From: Benincasa hispida
Lineage: Eukaryota; Streptophyta; Magnoliopsida; Cucurbitales; Cucurbitaceae
DNA: 64,000 bases
Assembly (NCBI RefSeq): GCF_009727055.1
Contig: NC_052354.1
Location: 1,875,342-1,939,341, forward strand
Reading direction: 5' to 3'
This document shows, piece by piece, positions 45,445-57,773 of the stretch. The first letter of the stretch is position 1; every line of letters starts with the position of its first letter. The translations under genes and the position numbers were made by a program. The notes beneath the pieces are model-generated. The model searched no databases, was not told the origin of the DNA, and saw only the letters and a list, made by a program, of their open reading frames with translations.

Positions 45445-46155
45445 CTAACTCCTGGCTCTGACAACCACCATCGATGACAACCCTGACGACCAACTCTGGA
45501 CTCCGACAGCCACCTCCGATGACAACTTCAGCGACCAACTTTGGGCTCTGACAACCAACTTTGATGAAAATTTCGGCGACAAAATCTGGACTCCAACAAT
45601 CACCTCCGATGATAGCTCCGATGACCAATTTTGAGCTTTGATAACCTTCGCGCGTCCAACTCCAACAACCAATTTTGGCCTCCAACAACCACCTCCGGTG
45701 ACCCAACTCCGATGACCACCTTCGTACTACCAACTCCGATAATCATCTTCGTAGGCTCTGACAACTACCTCCGACTACAAACTCTGATGAAAATCACCTT
45801 CAATGATCACCTTTGAACGAGCAACTCCGACGACCAACTTGAGGCTTCGATAACCACCTTCAATGAAAAACTCCGACAACCAACTCTAATACTACCTTCA
45901 TGCGACTAACTTCGAGCTTCGACAGCCACCTTCTATTACAATCTCCAAAGAAAATCATCTTTGATGATCAACTTCGACTATCACTTTCGCTCGATCAACT
46001 CCAAGATTCGAAAACCACCTCCGATGACAAACTTCTACAACCAACTCCTATACACCTTCATGTGATCAAATCCAAGATCCGACAACCACCTCCGACTACA
46101 AACTCCACCAAAAATCATCTTCGATAATCAATTCGAAACCACTTCCGATTACTAT
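45445..46155. repeat. 45-bp (15-codon) minisatellite
   Basis: Units such as TCCGACAGCCACCTCCGATG + ACAACTTCAGCGACCAACTTTGGGC repeat every 45 bp in the first four units, with indels later, about 15-16 units in all. As 45 is a multiple of three, several frames stay open on both strands (for example WSSELSSEVIVGVQ on minus, 45,431-45,733). There is no start or domain, so this is read as a non-coding minisatellite. Confidence 0.8.
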
Positions 46156-46632
46156 AAGACTGATGACTGTTAAAGTATGTTGTAGGGTTGTTGATTATAT
46201 AAAAAATATTGTATTGTCTACATTAAGTACAATATTTATACGTAATGAATTCACATATCAAATGAGTGTTAAGAATATTTAGACAAAAGGTATATACGTA
46301 GTTAAAAAGTATGTAACATATAACAAAAAAAATCATAAAATATACATTTTTTTTCCTGGAACATTTCCAGCAAGAATTAGTGAAAATAGAGATTTGTTCA
46401 TCCTCTTAGAGAAAAATTAGCTAGAATCAAAAGTTTTGATTAACTCTGCATCCACAAACATGTGTATATATAATTGGCTTTGATACTATTGTTAGGTACT
46501 TAAGTACCTTGGCTAACCATACCCTAAAAAGCTAGCTATTGGGATCGCAAAGTCAAGCTACTTAAGTACCACATTGGTCATCCCATTCTAACCAATGTGG
46601 GACAAAGGCATCTTATACTATCTTGGTTCCTA
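46156..46632. other. Spacer left of the second transporter pseudogene
   Basis: AT-rich, then GTACTTAAGTACC palindromes (46,495 and 46,560), CCAATGTGGGACAAAGGCAT and TTGGTTCCTAACA right before the first homologous base of the transporter. The first roughly 17 codons of the gene are replaced by this sequence. Confidence 0.4.
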
Positions 46633-48395
46633 ACAAGCTCACTTGTTTTGTGCTAATAACATGCATTGTTGCTGCTATGGGTGGACTCATCTTCAGTTAC
46701 AACATCGGTATTTCTAGTGATTATTTATCTTCATATCTCTTTTGTTATTCTTTTTTTTTTTCCTCCTTTTCCTTATAGTCTTACTCACTCAATTTTTTGT
46801 TTTTGTTAATCAGGTGGTGTCATCTCTATGGCTCCCTTTTTGCAAGAGTTTCTCCCATCTGTTTATTAGAAAGAAGCTCTAGACACTTCTACCAATCAAT
46901 ATTGCAAGTTTGATAGTCTTACTCTCACTATGTTCACTTCTTCTCTTTATTTGGCTGCTCTTTTGGCTTCTTTTGTCGCCTCTTGGGTCACTATAACTTT
47001 TGGTCCTAAAAAATCCATGCTTTTTGGTGGATTTGTATTCTTAGTTGGTGTTGTTGTTAATGTTGCAGCTCAAAACATTGTCATGCTCGTCATTGTCGTA
47101 TTTGTTTGGGCATTGGTGTTGGATTTTACTTTAATCTAATCCACTTTATGTTTCGAAGATGGCTCCATTTAAATATTGAGGCTCTCTCAATGTTGTTTTT
47201 CAACTTTCTATTACAATTGAAATTCTAGTGGCTAATTTTGTCAACTATGGTACTGCTAATATTCATGGTGGATGGGGATGGCTAGTAAGTTTTGAGTGGT
47301 GCAGCTATGTCTGCATTATTCATCACTATTTCAACTTTATTCCTTCATGACACTCCACACTCAATGTTGGAGAGAGGCGAGGTTGAGAAGGTAAAAGTCA
47401 TGCTCCAATGCATTTGTGGTGTATCTGAGAAGGATGTAGAGACAAGATTTCAAGATATTGTTGTGACGAGTATGGCTACTAAAGCAATGAAGCATCCTTG
47501 GAGGAATTTGATAGAGACAAAATATTCCACCGTTGGTAATCTCAATTTTAATCCCATTTTTTCAGCAATTGACTAGTATCAATGTGGTCATGTTCTATGC
47601 TCTTATGTTATTCAAGAGCATTGGTTTTGGAGACAATACTTTTTTCTTTCATTACTGGTGGTATTAATGTTCTTGCGACTTTTTTTTTAATCTATTTATG
47701 GCACTGATATAAGTGAGGAAGGAGGATCCTTTTCTTACTTGGTAGAATTAGCATGCTCGCTTTTTCAGGTGAGTACATTGTTTCTTTAATTTTTTTAGTT
47801 TTTATTTAATTATTAAAATAATCAATGTTGTTTCCGTTCTTCAAAGCCATTTGCTCATTTGATAGTTCAATTCTAATAGAATGGTTATTTTTAGGTTTTG
47901 GTGGATGTGTTTATTGCAAAATTTGGAGTCTCTGGTGAGGTTGCTTATATAAATGGCATGTTAGTATTGTGGACTGTTGTGTTGTTCATCAGCATTTATG
48001 TTCAAGTCTTTGCATGGTCTTGAGGACTTTTGAGATGGTTGGTCCAAAGTGAAATCTTCCCACTTGAAATTCGATTAGGTGCTCAAAGTATAACGATCTC
48101 AGTGACCTTTTTTATTGCTCAGATCCTCCTCACCATGTTTTGCCATATGAAATTCGGGTTGTTCTTTTTTGCTTTCTTTGTGGCTTTGATGACCCTATTC
48201 ATCCATTTCTTTTTGCCAGAGACTAAGGGTATTCTGATTGAAGACATATCATGTGTTTTGAAACAACATTGGTCCTGGAGTAGATATATGTCTGAACAAT
48301 TTGCTAAAATTCATCCTCAAGTTTTGGATCCAAGCCTCAAGCTAATCACTGACATTTTTTTAAAATTTTCTAGACTTATACTTTCTAATTATTAG
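46633..48395 (+). pseudogene. Hexose transporter (STP/HEX6-like) pseudogene, copy 2
   Basis: Exon 1 remnant 46,633-46,716 ([19 protein letters not shown]). Exon 2 from 46,814 gives SSMAPFLQEFLPSVY, a TAG in place of Arg, then [40 protein letters not shown], degraded sequence around helices 3-5, [20 protein letters not shown], and NFNPIF at 47,548, running out of frame to a donor at 47,769. The last exon 47,895-48,395 has TGA for Trp in WSWG, then [18 protein letters not shown] and [15 protein letters not shown] to a TAG. It keeps the central region that copy 1 lost. The start codon, several frames and the sugar-binding helices are broken, so it is non-functional. Same strand as copy 1, about 32 kb away, suggesting tandem duplication. 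Confidence 0.88.
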
Positions 48396-48584
48396 GTTAG
48401 CCCTTTTATCGCCAATTTTTCTGAAGATATTACCTTTGCATTTAGCCTTGGTAGAATTTCTATAAACTTAACATTATCGAATAAAATTTATATCTTCCGA
48501 TTAATTTCTGTTTTCTCTATTGTTAGGACCATTGTAGATATATTATATAATAACTTTTAAATTTAAGTCTTATTTTGGTTTTTG
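48396..48584. other. Former 3' region, AT-rich
   Basis: Short AT-rich spacer between the pseudogene stop and the inverted-repeat element. No gene seen. Confidence 0.4.
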
Positions 48585-49050
48585 AACTTTGAATTTTGTT
48601 CTATTTTGATCTCTAAACTTTTAAATATGTCAATTTTAATCCATGAACTTTTAAAAAGTGTTTCTTTTAGTCCTTGCTCTTAAGATTATGTTAACTCTTA
48701 AACATATTGATGAGATTACTTGTATTTTTTATGATTAGGCTACCAAGTAAGTTAGCCCATTAAAAAATCTAAGGTTTCAATTTTGAATTATCTATAGGAG
48801 ATCTCAAAAAGTCATTTTGTATCTAAAATTTTAGTTGTTCACTGTTTGGCACATTGTTGACATTTTATTTCACATTCATCTCAATCAACCCATGCTATAT
48901 TTAATTTCATTCTTAAACAGATTTCATCTTTAAAGGATTAACATAATCTTAAAAACAAGATCAAAACAAACACTATTTAAAGGTTTATGAACTAAAATAG
49001 ACGTTTTTTAAAAACTTTAGAAACCAAAATAGAACCAGATTCAATCCTAC
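48585..49050. repeat. Long inverted-repeat element (foldback/MITE-like)
   Basis: The left arm (48,585-48,725) carries TTCTATTTTGATCTCTAAAC, CCATGAACTTTTAAA.AGTGT and CTTAAGATTATGTTAA. The right arm (48,905-49,050) is its diverged reverse complement in the same order. Arms are about 140 bp with a 180-bp centre. No ORF. Confidence 0.7.
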
Positions 49051-49618
49051 CATAAATTTCTTGCCATCGTTTATTTTTAAAAGAGAGATGTTTGAAAAAT
49101 ATTGACGCTTTTTGGAGAGAGATTTCAGAACTTTTTGGTAATTTGTGGATAAATTTTTCTTTATGATAAGTCATAGTCCTTGGAAAACAAATTGCTGATT
49201 AGTCCATTGTTTTTTTTAATATGCTGAGAATCGTTATTTCATTCTATTTTTTGGTGACAAAATAAACAAAGCTCTCTAGAATGAGACTATTCAATTTCGT
49301 CATAACTTAATTATTATTCTTGAAATTGATTTTAAATGTCAAATTAACTGATATATTTTCAGAATTAATTAAAGGATAATTTTTTTAAATGATAAAACTT
49401 TGAAAATATTTTTGAATATAGCAGAATGTCACTGTGGTAGAAATCTATCACTCATAGACAATATATTTTGCTATATTTGTAAATAAGTTAACTCATTTTT
49501 CTTTCTTTGAAAATAGCCTTTAATTAAACCACTTTATTAACTTGATTCCTTTCAATTGAGTTGTCTAGAGAAATAGTAAATGTTTAAAGAGGGAAGGAGC
49601 GATTTAAAACTAAAAATT

Positions 49619-49919
49619 TAGGTCTCATTTGGTAATCATTTGATTTTTACTTTTTTTTTTTTTTGAAATTTAAGTCTATTTCATGCACATTTCTTACTAT
49701 GATTTGCATCTTTATTAATTAGTTGAGTTCTTAGCTAAATTTAAAAAAAACAAAAACAACTTTTTGAAAGCTATTATTTTAGTTCTCAAATCTTGGCTTG
49801 ATTTTTTAAATCATAGGTGAAAAGTAGATAGCAAAGGATTTTGAGATGGAAGTAGTGTCCATAGGCTTAATTTTCAAAAACAAAAACAAAAAATAAAATG
49901 ATTACCAAATAAGATCTAG
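49619..49919. mobile_element. MITE with about 28-bp terminal inverted repeats
   Basis: The left end AGGTCTCATTTGGTAATCAT pairs with the right end, whose reverse complement is AGATCTTATTTGGTAATCAT, continuing TT.ATTTTT. Length is about 300 bp, no ORF. Related inner sequence lies at 19,790-20,035. Confidence 0.72.
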
Positions 49920-51008
49920 AAAACTGTAAGCTATCAAATTGAACGTTTAGGTAAATACTTTTTCAAATTTAATAACCTAATAGAGGATGTGTGGAAATTT
50001 TAAGGGCATATTCAATAGTCTTTAAAAAATTGGATACAATTCTATAAGTTTAAGAACTAGTTTAACCCTTTTTTTAAAAAAAAAAAAAAAAACAGCGGTT
50101 TTACACCTAAATTAAGTTGCATATGTTATGTTACTAATAAACAAATTTTTTTTTAAAAAAAAATTGCTCGAAAGAAAAGAAATATTTAGTATGCAGCTTA
50201 ATTTGGATGGGAGATTTGGTAAGGATTATAGATGGGACAGGATGCCATTTTTTGTCCTCATCCCCATTTCCTATTTCATTTTCTATCTGAAATTTTTCAT
50301 GGAAATTAGGGTGGAATTTCTCGTAGAGAATTTATGAGATTGGGTTCAAATTTTTTCCGGTTAGTTTTTTTAAAAAAAAATTAATTAATTTAAACCATTA
50401 ATATAGGAAAATTTCATTTAAATAATTAATTCTATCACTAAATTTTTTATTATAATTAATTTTACATGACAATTTGAATTAAAGATAAATTACTCAAATT
50501 TTGACCTAAAAACTAATTACTTTTTTTAGTAAAAATAAATAAATATAAATCAAATTATTCGCATATACAATCTAAATTTAAAGATTCAATTTAAACATAT
50601 TAATTATCTTGACCAATAAGCAATAAAACTTGAAATTTAAATGAAATATTTATATAATAATAACAATAACATAATATTAAATAATTACATTAAATAAATA
50701 AATAGAGCCTAACCAGACAGGTTAGGAATGAGGAATGCATTTTTCGTCCCAATCTGCGTTAGTTCGTGGAATAAAAATTTCTCCACTCCCTCCCTATTCC
50801 TGTTTAATCAAAAACTTGCAGAGTCCGAGGCGGGACTCCACAGAGATCTGTCCCACTGAGAAATTGGACATCTTGAGCAAGGATCTCATTTTACAAAGTT
50901 TATCCATATATAAAAATGTGATCAGAAGGGTAAAATTTTCTAATTGTTTTAGGTGAGAAAATGTAAAGAATGGATTAAAACACATTTAACCAAGTTTTAG
51001 AAAGCTAA
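49920..51008. other. AT-rich spacer downstream of RPB4
   Basis: AT-rich sequence, including the likely RPB4 3' UTR and polyadenylation region next to 51,009. Open frames at 50,128-50,337 and 50,735-50,985 are short and featureless. Confidence 0.4.
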
Positions 51009-53767
51009 CTACTCAAACTTTTTGATTAATGAAAGATCATTCAACATCTTCTCTATTGCTTCGTCGTCATGTACCCTTCCTTTAGTCTGAAACCAACAAA
51101 AGTATTTATAAGTAAATCTACTCTATCTATAGATATTTTCTTTTCGCTGTTCGAAAATACTTTTGAAATATTCCTCAAATAAATGGAAATTTGTAAAAAT
51201 CACCCCTAGAGTATTGTGATATATGATTGGAGAAATTATACACTCAAACTTTCGTGTGTAAAATTGAGCTTCCAAACTTAAACAAAAATTAAAATTAGAC
51301 TCAAACTCACATAATTGTAGAAATTATAACACCTGAATAAGTTTGAGCATTCAATTTTTATCATTTGGGGTCCAATTTCTACCACCATTATAAGTTTGAG
51401 GGTCCAATTTTAACACTTATATAAGTATGAGACTTCATTTTTACCATTGAAAATTTGAGAGTGTAATTGCAACTACCATTATATTTCAAATGATTTTTGC
51501 AATTTGTCTTAATTCCTTTTTTGTACTCTACTTTTAGTTTCAGAATTTTAATAGTAATTTAAAACTCGATGCATATTCATTGTTGAAAGATAAATACAAC
51601 AGTGAACCTTTTAAAAGTTAGTACCCTACTTATAAATTAGCAAATCAAAATAACAATAAATATACTAGTACTATAATTTAATATAGGCATAAAAAGGGTG
51701 GCAAAAGATACCTTCAAAGATGGAACTACGGAAATAGCTTCCTCCACAGTTTCAGGGCAAAGGTTACCAAGAACACATAGCTGCAAATTTCAAGAGCGAT
51801 GAGATAAACCTTTTCGTAGAATAATAACGAGTAAGTTAATAAAGCTAAGTGACTCAGTACACATACCTCGAACTCAGCTAGTTGATATCTGCTTAGAATT
51901 CTATATGGTAGTAGTTAAGATTTAACCACTTTTATGCGATTTTAAATAATGAAGCCAACTTTACTGTTCGTAACTTAGATGAGAAAAGTAAATTGTATTT
52001 CCCTCCATGAATATATATACACAGCTAATTAGAGAGTTCTTGGTCTAGTAAGAAAATGGTAGTTGTAAAATACTAGTTCAAAATGTGGTTAGTCATAACA
52101 TAGGGTAGATATGCACTGCACATCCTTCCCTATACAATTTAAAGGATACTCTCGGACTTGTCTAACAGCATCCGGGTTCTTATAGCGACTGAAGCGTTTC
52201 ACATACTGTAATGACTTTTCAAATACTCTGCAGAAGAATACCAAATTAAAAATCCATCATTATTGTATGGCAAGTGAGAATGAATATCGTAATTTAACTA
52301 AATATTTAAGCTATGCCAACAAAGAAGAGAAACTCTAATTTAACTTATGAATCAATAAAGAATAAACAATCTCACTGAGAAACTTGATTCGTTGGATCCT
52401 CAGCCCTTTGTTGAAGTTGCTCGTACTTGTGTTCAAGGATCAAAGAAACTTCACAATTCATTAAACACTTAGCTTTTAAGAATTCTGCAGGCAGACAAAG
52501 GAAGCAATGTCAGTTATCACGTTTTATATTTTCTCTTTATATATGGCCCTTAGAACAAAGAGCAAAGAGAGCAAAATAAATACAAGAGAATGAAAAAGCT
52601 TTAAGAGTATTCCCAAAAAGATTTTGATGTCAAAAAGAAATTTGAATAATTATTTATCCATATAAATCAAGTCTTGCATTATCCTGGAAAAACTTACAAT
52701 AGTTTGAGTATCTTATAGACAAAATGATTATAGATTAGAATTAAGATTTTGCATAGATCACAAATCTCCATCTTAAATTTCAAAAACCTTAGAATCATAT
52801 AATGTCAATCCAAAATATAAAAAAAGAAAAACTCATATTTAGTGATACGAGGTGTCATGATCATGTCACAAGGACTAGGGTTTTTTAGATCAATCGGCCA
52901 GGTTTTCACATCATTAAGAAAGTGATGCTTCAATTTTGTAAATGAACCAGCTCATACTATTAAGAACATGCATTATGGAAAATAATAGCATGATATCATA
53001 AACAACAAATGGAAGGTGCACGTAAAAGGAACTTTTTTTCATAATCGTGGATGTCCAACCACCTATCTAATGACTATTTCTTACCTAACAATATCTGAAA
53101 AAGTTATGAGATTCTACAATCCTAAGTAGATGGCTACAAGACGTAATTACATAAAGTAATGGCCTTGAACAAGGAAGTTTACTATATTTCTCCTCTCTCG
53201 ACTAAGCAAAACATCCATCGACTAGGTATGTGATTCAATATAAGAGATTGTAACTTCTTTGCATTCTAATTGAGGACTCCTTTTGTGTGCCTGTTTGTGT
53301 GCGCTGATACACTTTCACTCTTCTCAATCTTGATTTCTAGCAAAATTAATTTCTTTAAGTTACCACTCTACCCACAAAATTTCTTTGAGATTAACTAATG
53401 TTTACATTGACTCCACATTCTCAGTCCAAGCTATATGCGTTGTTAAAAACATAAAAACAATCTCCACATTGGCTACTAGAAGGATCAGAGAATGTGCAAT
53501 AAGGATACATATATGATTAGGCATGGAGAACAACTTAATAAATTGAGTTTCGCACTTTTTAAACAAATTAAAAGATTAAATACATGAATTGCTAAATAGA
53601 TTCAAAATGTTCAAATACATGAAGGAAACACAGCGCCATGGAGAGTAAGAGCTACTTAAAATCTCATTGAATTGAATGTTGATAGAAAATCAGAGATTTA
53701 TAGAAAGATTTGTCGTACCATCCCCAATTTTAAGCTCTGCAGCATTTTCTTCCTCTTCTCCAGACAT
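51009..53767 (-). CDS. RPB4: RNA polymerase II subunit RPB4 (six exons, 138 aa)
   Basis: RPB4 pairs with RPB7 to form the stalk of RNA polymerase II in the nucleus. Coding exons (minus strand): 53,767-53,719, 52,484-52,376, 52,227-52,150, 51,900-51,867, 51,780-51,712, 51,086-51,009. All introns are GT-AG and the phases join without a break to 138 codons plus TAG, the usual plant length. The protein starts MSGEEEENAAELKIGDEFLK. It continues with CLMNCEVSLILEHKYEQLQQ, the linker and helices FEKSLQYVKRFSRYKNPDAV and ILSRYQLAEFELCVLGNLCP. It ends with the HRDC-like tail HDDEAIEKMLNDLSL. The start codon is chosen because it gives the conserved acidic N-terminus. No frameshift or stop is seen, so it is probably functional. 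Intron 1 is about 1.2 kb; intron 5 holds a MITE-like block. Confidence 0.95.
51230..51480. repeat. MITE-like inverted repeat in RPB4 intron 5
   Basis: Phrases such as CACTCAAACTTTCGTGTG and TTGAGCTTCCAAACTT are answered in reverse by AAGTTTGAGGGTCCAATTTT and AAAATTTGAGAGTGTAATT. It resembles decayed foldback or MITE DNA. It lies clear of both splice sites. Confidence 0.45.
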
Positions 53768-54530
53768 GCTTGAAGTTAGAGATTTGTCCAACCTTCAAAA
53801 TTTGGAAACGAGTAGAGCAAGATAAAAACTAAATCTAAAAAACGATTTAAGAACTACACTAATGGATCAAACTAAATCTACATCAGACTTTGAATAAGGT
53901 ACGACACAAAAGATCCCTTCATTCACTTTTACTTGATTCAGTCTATAACATTAGAAAATTGTCCTCATGATGTAATTCATTAAATACATGAATAAACACT
54001 TGTGTCTCGTGATTTCTATCAAGGTTTCCAATTAATCAAACATGGTTTGAATTTAGTAATACACTTTATGAGCCTAGGAACATTTAACCTTTAATTTAAA
54101 TGGCAAAAAACTCCATCCAAATCAAGTTTGTATGAACTACAATAATCAGCAATTTTTTAGAACAGAGGGGCAATTGAGCCGTAACTAAACGCCTAAATAG
54201 CAGTGAAACTTTAACTGAGAATGGCGAAAGGTATTACTAGATTAGAAAAAAAATATAGATTCGTAATCTTGGAGAATGGAAATGAATGCCAAATTCTAAT
54301 GTTGAAGATTCAACCGACGTCTGAAATTAGAAGAATGTATGTAAATAGAGGAAAACCTGAGATAGGAAAGGACGCACCACAGGAGACAGAGAGGATCGAC
54401 GGCGAGATCCAGCGGCGGCGAGACGTGACGGCGGCAAAATCAGAGGTAGCGAAAACAGAGAAGGGCGCGATAGAGGAGAAGCAGCTTCTTAGTTTTCAAC
54501 CCGGACGAAGGGTTGCCATAATATTCGCAC
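53768..54530 (-). promoter_or_regulatory. RPB4 5' leader and promoter region
   Basis: 54,376-54,520 is a GC-rich, pyrimidine-rich island on the minus strand (GAAGCTGCTTCTCCTCTATC, CTCGCCGCCGCTGGATCTCG) typical of a plant housekeeping 5' UTR. A possible leader intron runs from GTGCGTCC near 54,380 to TTTTGAAG near 53,800. A plus-strand ORF at 54,221-54,601 is antisense to this leader and has no recognisable domain. Confidence 0.5.
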
Positions 54531-54825
54531 GTTCTTTTGGGCCAATAATATATTATAATATATGTATTTTTTTGGGAATCTGGAGCCAAAATGTTTACTG
54601 AATTTCAAAATGGACCCAGTATCGATAGTTTGAATTTTTTTTAATTTTAATCATTATATTTTCAAATGTTGAATTTTAATCTGGGTACTCTTAAAAAATC
54701 TTAAATTCAGTTGATATAGTTTGTTTATTATTATTTTTTTAAAAAAAATTGAAATTTTACCCCCTAAACTTGTAGGGTTGTATAATTTAAACCTGAACTA
54801 ATAAATTTTACATGGTTAAAAGGTA
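54531..54825. other. AT-rich spacer, no gene seen
   Basis: Upstream of RPB4 and left of the copia LTR. Contains AT runs only. Confidence 0.4.
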
Positions 54826-55873
54826 GGAGAGGGTTTGAAAGCAAAATAATTTTCTGCAAAAATTTTCTCTAAAACTCTGTTTGCATGTACTTCAAAGTGA
54901 TCAAATTCAAGAATATATTCAACTTAGCCATGCAAGCACTAATCCAATCAGCTATTTTCCACTTCAAATAGTATTTAATTAGTGGGCTAGGTGTTAGATG
55001 TTAGAAAAATCCACTTTGAATCAATTTTTTTAATTTTCATTTAATTTTAATCTTTAAGTTAATTAAATTAAACATAAATTCAATTTCAGAAAATTGAATT
55101 TTTCAATTTGAAATTGATTTAATTTAAATAAATAATTAAATAAATTTAATTATTAATTAAATAATAATTTAAAATCAAATATTAAATTAATAAAACATTA
55201 GTTCAAACATGATTCCACATTTATGTAATTAATATTTAAATCATTATTTAAATATATTGAACTCTTCAAATATGTTTAATTTCAATAAATTTAAACGTTC
55301 ATTATATCAAATATAATTATCCAAATCCTAAAAATGAATTTGAACATTTCAAATTCACTCAATATTTAAATCCAATGTTTAATCTTTTACGAGCTTGTAG
55401 AGGGACCTTATAGACCTACAAATCATGAGCTCCAACAATTTGAGTAATTGGCTAAACTCTTTAAACCAAATTAATCAATATTCTTTAACTATCGAGACAT
55501 CTATAGCTCAATAATTGCAGTCTCTTCACTGTAGATATATTTCTTCCACTTGATTTAACCATAATCAGTAGTCAATCATTCACAGGTCGTTCGTATTTAC
55601 AGCTAGGTCAAAAGTAATGTTTTACCCTTGTAAATACATATTATTCCTTAAGTCTCCACTAATCCTCTATTGAACAATTGGTTTATAGTCCAATCAATAA
55701 ACCATATCCCTCCTTGTAAACTAAAACTTGATCCTCTTTTATGTTTCTAAATAAAGTTAAAGTATTACTATAGTCATGGGTTCGTTTATTGAATTTTATA
55801 ACAAAATGCTTTTATTCCAAAAATAGAATATGTTTAAATAATACAAATGGCAAGTTTTAGGACATTCCTAACA
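54826..55873 (-). mobile_element. Copia 3' LTR, truncated
   Basis: The minus strand begins TGTTAGGAATGTCCTAAAAC at 55,873. It aligns with the partner LTR from 61,610 rightward (AGGGTTTGAAAGCAAAATAA, TTTTCTGCAAAA.TTTTCTCT). Its last roughly 265 bp are absent because it breaks off at 54,826. The right neighbour is the polypurine tract (minus AGTGGGAGAT). Confidence 0.8.
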
Positions 55874-56516
55874 ATCTCCCACTTGGACTAAAACTCTAGT
55901 GGATTACAAATATGTACAAATATACAATGTTGAGAAAAAAAAAAAAAAAGAGAAAATACAATTAACTAGGACATTTATATACCCTTGATATTCTCCCACT
56001 TGTTCTAAATTTATGAAGCTCGTAGTCCTAATCCTACTAGGTGACCCTCGAACACTTTAGCCGTGAGAACCTTCGTAAATGGATCAGCAAGATTATCTTC
56101 AGAGGCTATTTTTGTGACTATCACTAGTCTCCTTGGTGTACTATCGCCCTGATGAGATGGTACTTTTGCTCGATGTATTTTCTGCATTTATGGCTTCTAG
56201 ACTCCTTTGAGTTGGCAACTGCTCCACTGTTATCACAATACAAAGTGGTAGGAAGATGCATATTTGGAACCACTTCCAAATCAGTTAGGAATTTTCTGAG
56301 CCATACTGCTTCTTTAGCTACTTCACATACAACTACATATACAGCTTCCATAGTGGAGTCAGCAATGCAACTCTGTTTGATGCTCCTCCACACTATAGCT
56401 CCTCCGTTTAAAGTGAATACTGATCCTGAAGTAGATTTCCTAGAATCTACATTAGTCTGAAAATCAAAATCAGTGTATCCCATAAGGATCAAATCCTTAG
56501 GACCATACATGAACAT
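55874..56516 (-). pseudogene. Copia RNase H domain and 3' tail
   Basis: Frame 56,516-56,124 encodes GYTDFDFQTNVDSRKSTSGS, VFTLNGGAIVWRSIKQSC, the segment STMEAVY (family STMEAEY), RKFLTDLEVVPNMHLPTTLY, CDNSGAVAN and KYHLIRAIVHQGD, then breaks. Remains of the C-terminus and the polypurine tract run to 55,874. Together with the RT piece it is the 3' half of one element. Confidence 0.85.
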
Positions 56517-57773
56517 ATAGTTCCTCGTTCTTTGAAGATAAGAATGTTCTTCACAGTAGTCCGATGGCTATGTCCAGGATTGGACTGAAACCTGCTAACT
56601 ATTCCAACTGCAAAGCATATGTCGGGACATGTATATAACATAGCGTACATCAAGCTCCCAACTGCTGATACATAAGGAACCCTTTTTATTTCCTCAACTT
56701 CTTGAGGTGTTTTAAGACACCGTTCCTTAGATAAATGAATTCCGTGTCTAAAAGGTAGCATACTCTTTTTGAAATTTTGCATATTATATCTCGACAACAT
56801 TTTGTTAATATAAGATGCTTGAGATAGTGCTAGTGTTCTGTTCTTGCGATTCCGAACAATTTGATTCCTAGAATATATTGTGCATCTCCTATCTTTCATT
56901 TGAAATTGCAATGCTAGCCATCTCTTTACTCCAGCAAGGAATCCTATCTTATTCCCAATGAGCAGGATATCATCAACATAAAGTACCAGGAAAGCTACAG
57001 TCTTGTTGACTATTTTCTTGTAAACACAAGATTCGTCAACAATTTATTCAAAGCCATAAGATTTGATCGTAGTGTGAAATCTTATATTCCATAATCAATC
57101 TCCTTGTTTTAATCCATAAATGGATCTTTTAAGCTTGTAAACTTTTTGCTCCAGACCCTGTTCAATATACCTTTCTAGTTGAGTCTGGCTTTGTAGGTTT
57201 ACACCTTACCAGTTTCGTCTCTCTTTCTCTTGTAGATCCACTTGCAACCAATAGGTTTTACCCATCTGGTTGATCTACAAGTTTCCAAATAAACTTGAAG
57301 TACATTAACTCCATTTCTAGGTCCATGGCTTTTATCCATTAGTCTTTATCTACGTTTTTCATTGCATGTTTAAAGGTTAATAGATCCTCTAAGCCATCAT
57401 CAGGTATGATGACTTGAGTTTCTGTTAAACTCGTGTAGTGGCTAGGCTATTGAACAACCCTCCTACTATGTCGAGGCATTCTCAATTTATGAAAAGGATG
57501 TGATGGACCAACAACTTTTGTTGAAGGACTAGTTTGATCAACAACTTTTATTGATTTATCTGTAGATTCTCTAGACATCTCATCTAATACTAGTTTACTA
57601 CGAGGTTGATGATTTCTTATGTGATCTTCCTCTAAGAATGTAGCATTTGTTGATACAAATACTTTATCTTCTAGAGGATCATAAAATAGACCACTTTTGG
57701 TTTCTTTAGGATATCCAACAAATAAGCATACTTTTGAACGTCGTTCTAATTTCTTAGGGTTTTGCACCAACAC
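56489..57773 (-). pseudogene. Copia integrase C-terminus and reverse transcriptase remnants
   Basis: 57,773-57,447 encodes SKVCLFVGYPKETKSGLFYD and DKVFVSTNATFLEEDHIRNH, the end of integrase and the start of the linker. Between 57,440 and 56,920 the RT core survives only in pieces: the complement of 56,946-56,975 still encodes a YVDDI-type motif (..VLYVDDILLIGNK). 56,911-56,489 encodes the RT end: SQASYINKMLSRYNMQNFKK and PYVSAVGSLMYAMLYTCPDI. Several frameshifts and stops. Confidence 0.8.

Noticed and set aside
45431..45816. ORFs with 15-residue repeats
   Set aside because: Frames through a 45-bp minisatellite; kept only as a repeat with a note.
54221..54601. A 126-codon plus-strand ORF
   Set aside because: It is antisense to the GC-rich 5' leader of RPB4 and shows no recognisable domain.
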